A DNA stretch of 64,000 bases. Source: Orientallactaga sibirica. Taxonomy: Eukaryota > Chordata > Mammalia > Rodentia > Dipodidae. The stretch spans positions 2,983,001 through 3,047,000 of the forward strand of contig JAEOAD010002232.1 of assembly GCA_036365145.1 (NCBI GenBank), written 5' to 3'. The notes beneath the pieces are model-generated. The model was not told the origin of the DNA. It saw nothing but the letters and a program-made list of their open reading frames with translations, and made no database searches. A program made the translations under genes and the position numbers. Below are positions 63,753 through 64,000 of the stretch, piece by piece; within the stretch, counting starts at the first letter, position 1, and each line of letters opens with the position of its first letter.

Positions 63753-64000
63753 GCACAAGAATACCCCTGAAGCAGCCCCAGTGTGCTGGGAACATGGTAC
63801 TGGGCTATTATAAATGGCAATGCTGTTGGTGGGCCACCCTGATGCCTGACAGTCCTCCTTCATTCATATGACAAACACCTGTGAAGCCCCTGCTATGTAC
63901 AAAACCCATTGCTGGAGGGGCCAGAAGGCCACTAAGATGGGGGAGTCCCCTGCTTCTGAGAGCTCATGTTCCAGGGAACAGTGTCACAGGGAGGAAAAAG
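63753..64000 (+). other. window end; possible ancient repeat
   Basis: 'acacctgtgaagcccctgctatgtac ... tgcttctgagagctcatgttccagggaacag' resembles the 'gcacctactatgtgcc ... aaggagctcaca' ancient mammalian motif, weakly. It is cut by the window edge. Confidence 0.3.

Noticed and set aside
1..64000. Bacterial operon, prophage or defence system
   Set aside because: SINE, LINE, MIR and hAT relics throughout, no ribosome-binding sites, no compact gene layout: this is mammalian nuclear DNA.

Overview
The window reads as non-coding mammalian nuclear DNA from a rodent. I find no protein-coding gene, no convincing exon, no tRNA or rRNA gene, no CRISPR array and no bacterial or phage signature. The long open frames are short, unconserved-looking or lie in repeats and GC/CT-rich sequence. 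The organism call rests on the SINEs. About forty copies belong to a tRNA-derived, B2-like family whose sense strand begins GGGCTGGAGAGATGGCTTAG, carries an RNA polymerase III A box and B box, and ends in (CT)n plus an AAATAAATAAA tail. About two dozen copies are 7SL-derived B1 elements, and a few are ID elements. From memory this combination fits a dipodoid rodent such as a jerboa; that is inference, not a database result.

Layout. 1-2 kb: two stacks of B2-like SINEs at reused target sites. 2-4.3 kb: single-copy sequence, with a conserved-looking block at 3.06-3.75 kb. 4.3-8.2 kb: microsatellite, B1 and SINE stack, a composite TG-rich repeat and L1M pieces. 8.2-11.95 kb: an old LINE-1 whose 5' part is inverted relative to its 3' end (twin-priming structure), interrupted by eight SINEs. 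12-22.5 kb: mostly single-copy sequence with MIR and B1 fragments and a possible conserved block at 16.6-17.3 kb. 22.7-30 kb: MER5A-like DNA transposon, L1M fragments and SINEs. 31-33.2 kb: a homeobox-site-rich conserved-looking block, then five SINEs stacked at one target site. 33-37 kb: single-copy sequence with a 260-base pyrimidine tract. 37-40.4 kb: L1M, MIR, B1 and extended SINEs, one with a perfect CTCF core. 41-41.6 kb: the best candidate enhancer. 44-47 kb: another SINE stack and an LTR-like promoter/polyA module. 47-64 kb: single-copy sequence with scattered SINEs, three MIR fragments, the third copy of an unclassified 300-base family (the first two are at 31.4 and 51.0 kb) and a conserved-looking block at 60.0-60.4 kb.

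How it works together. Nothing encodes a pathway. The plausible function is regulatory: five single-copy, AT-motif-rich blocks that look like conserved non-coding elements, and SINE copies that carry CTCF-type motifs. The main structural story is repeated retroposition into the same L1-endonuclease target sites. I did not find evidence for a novel gene system. All family assignments are made by eye; element ends are accurate to about 5-15 bases unless a target-site duplication is quoted.
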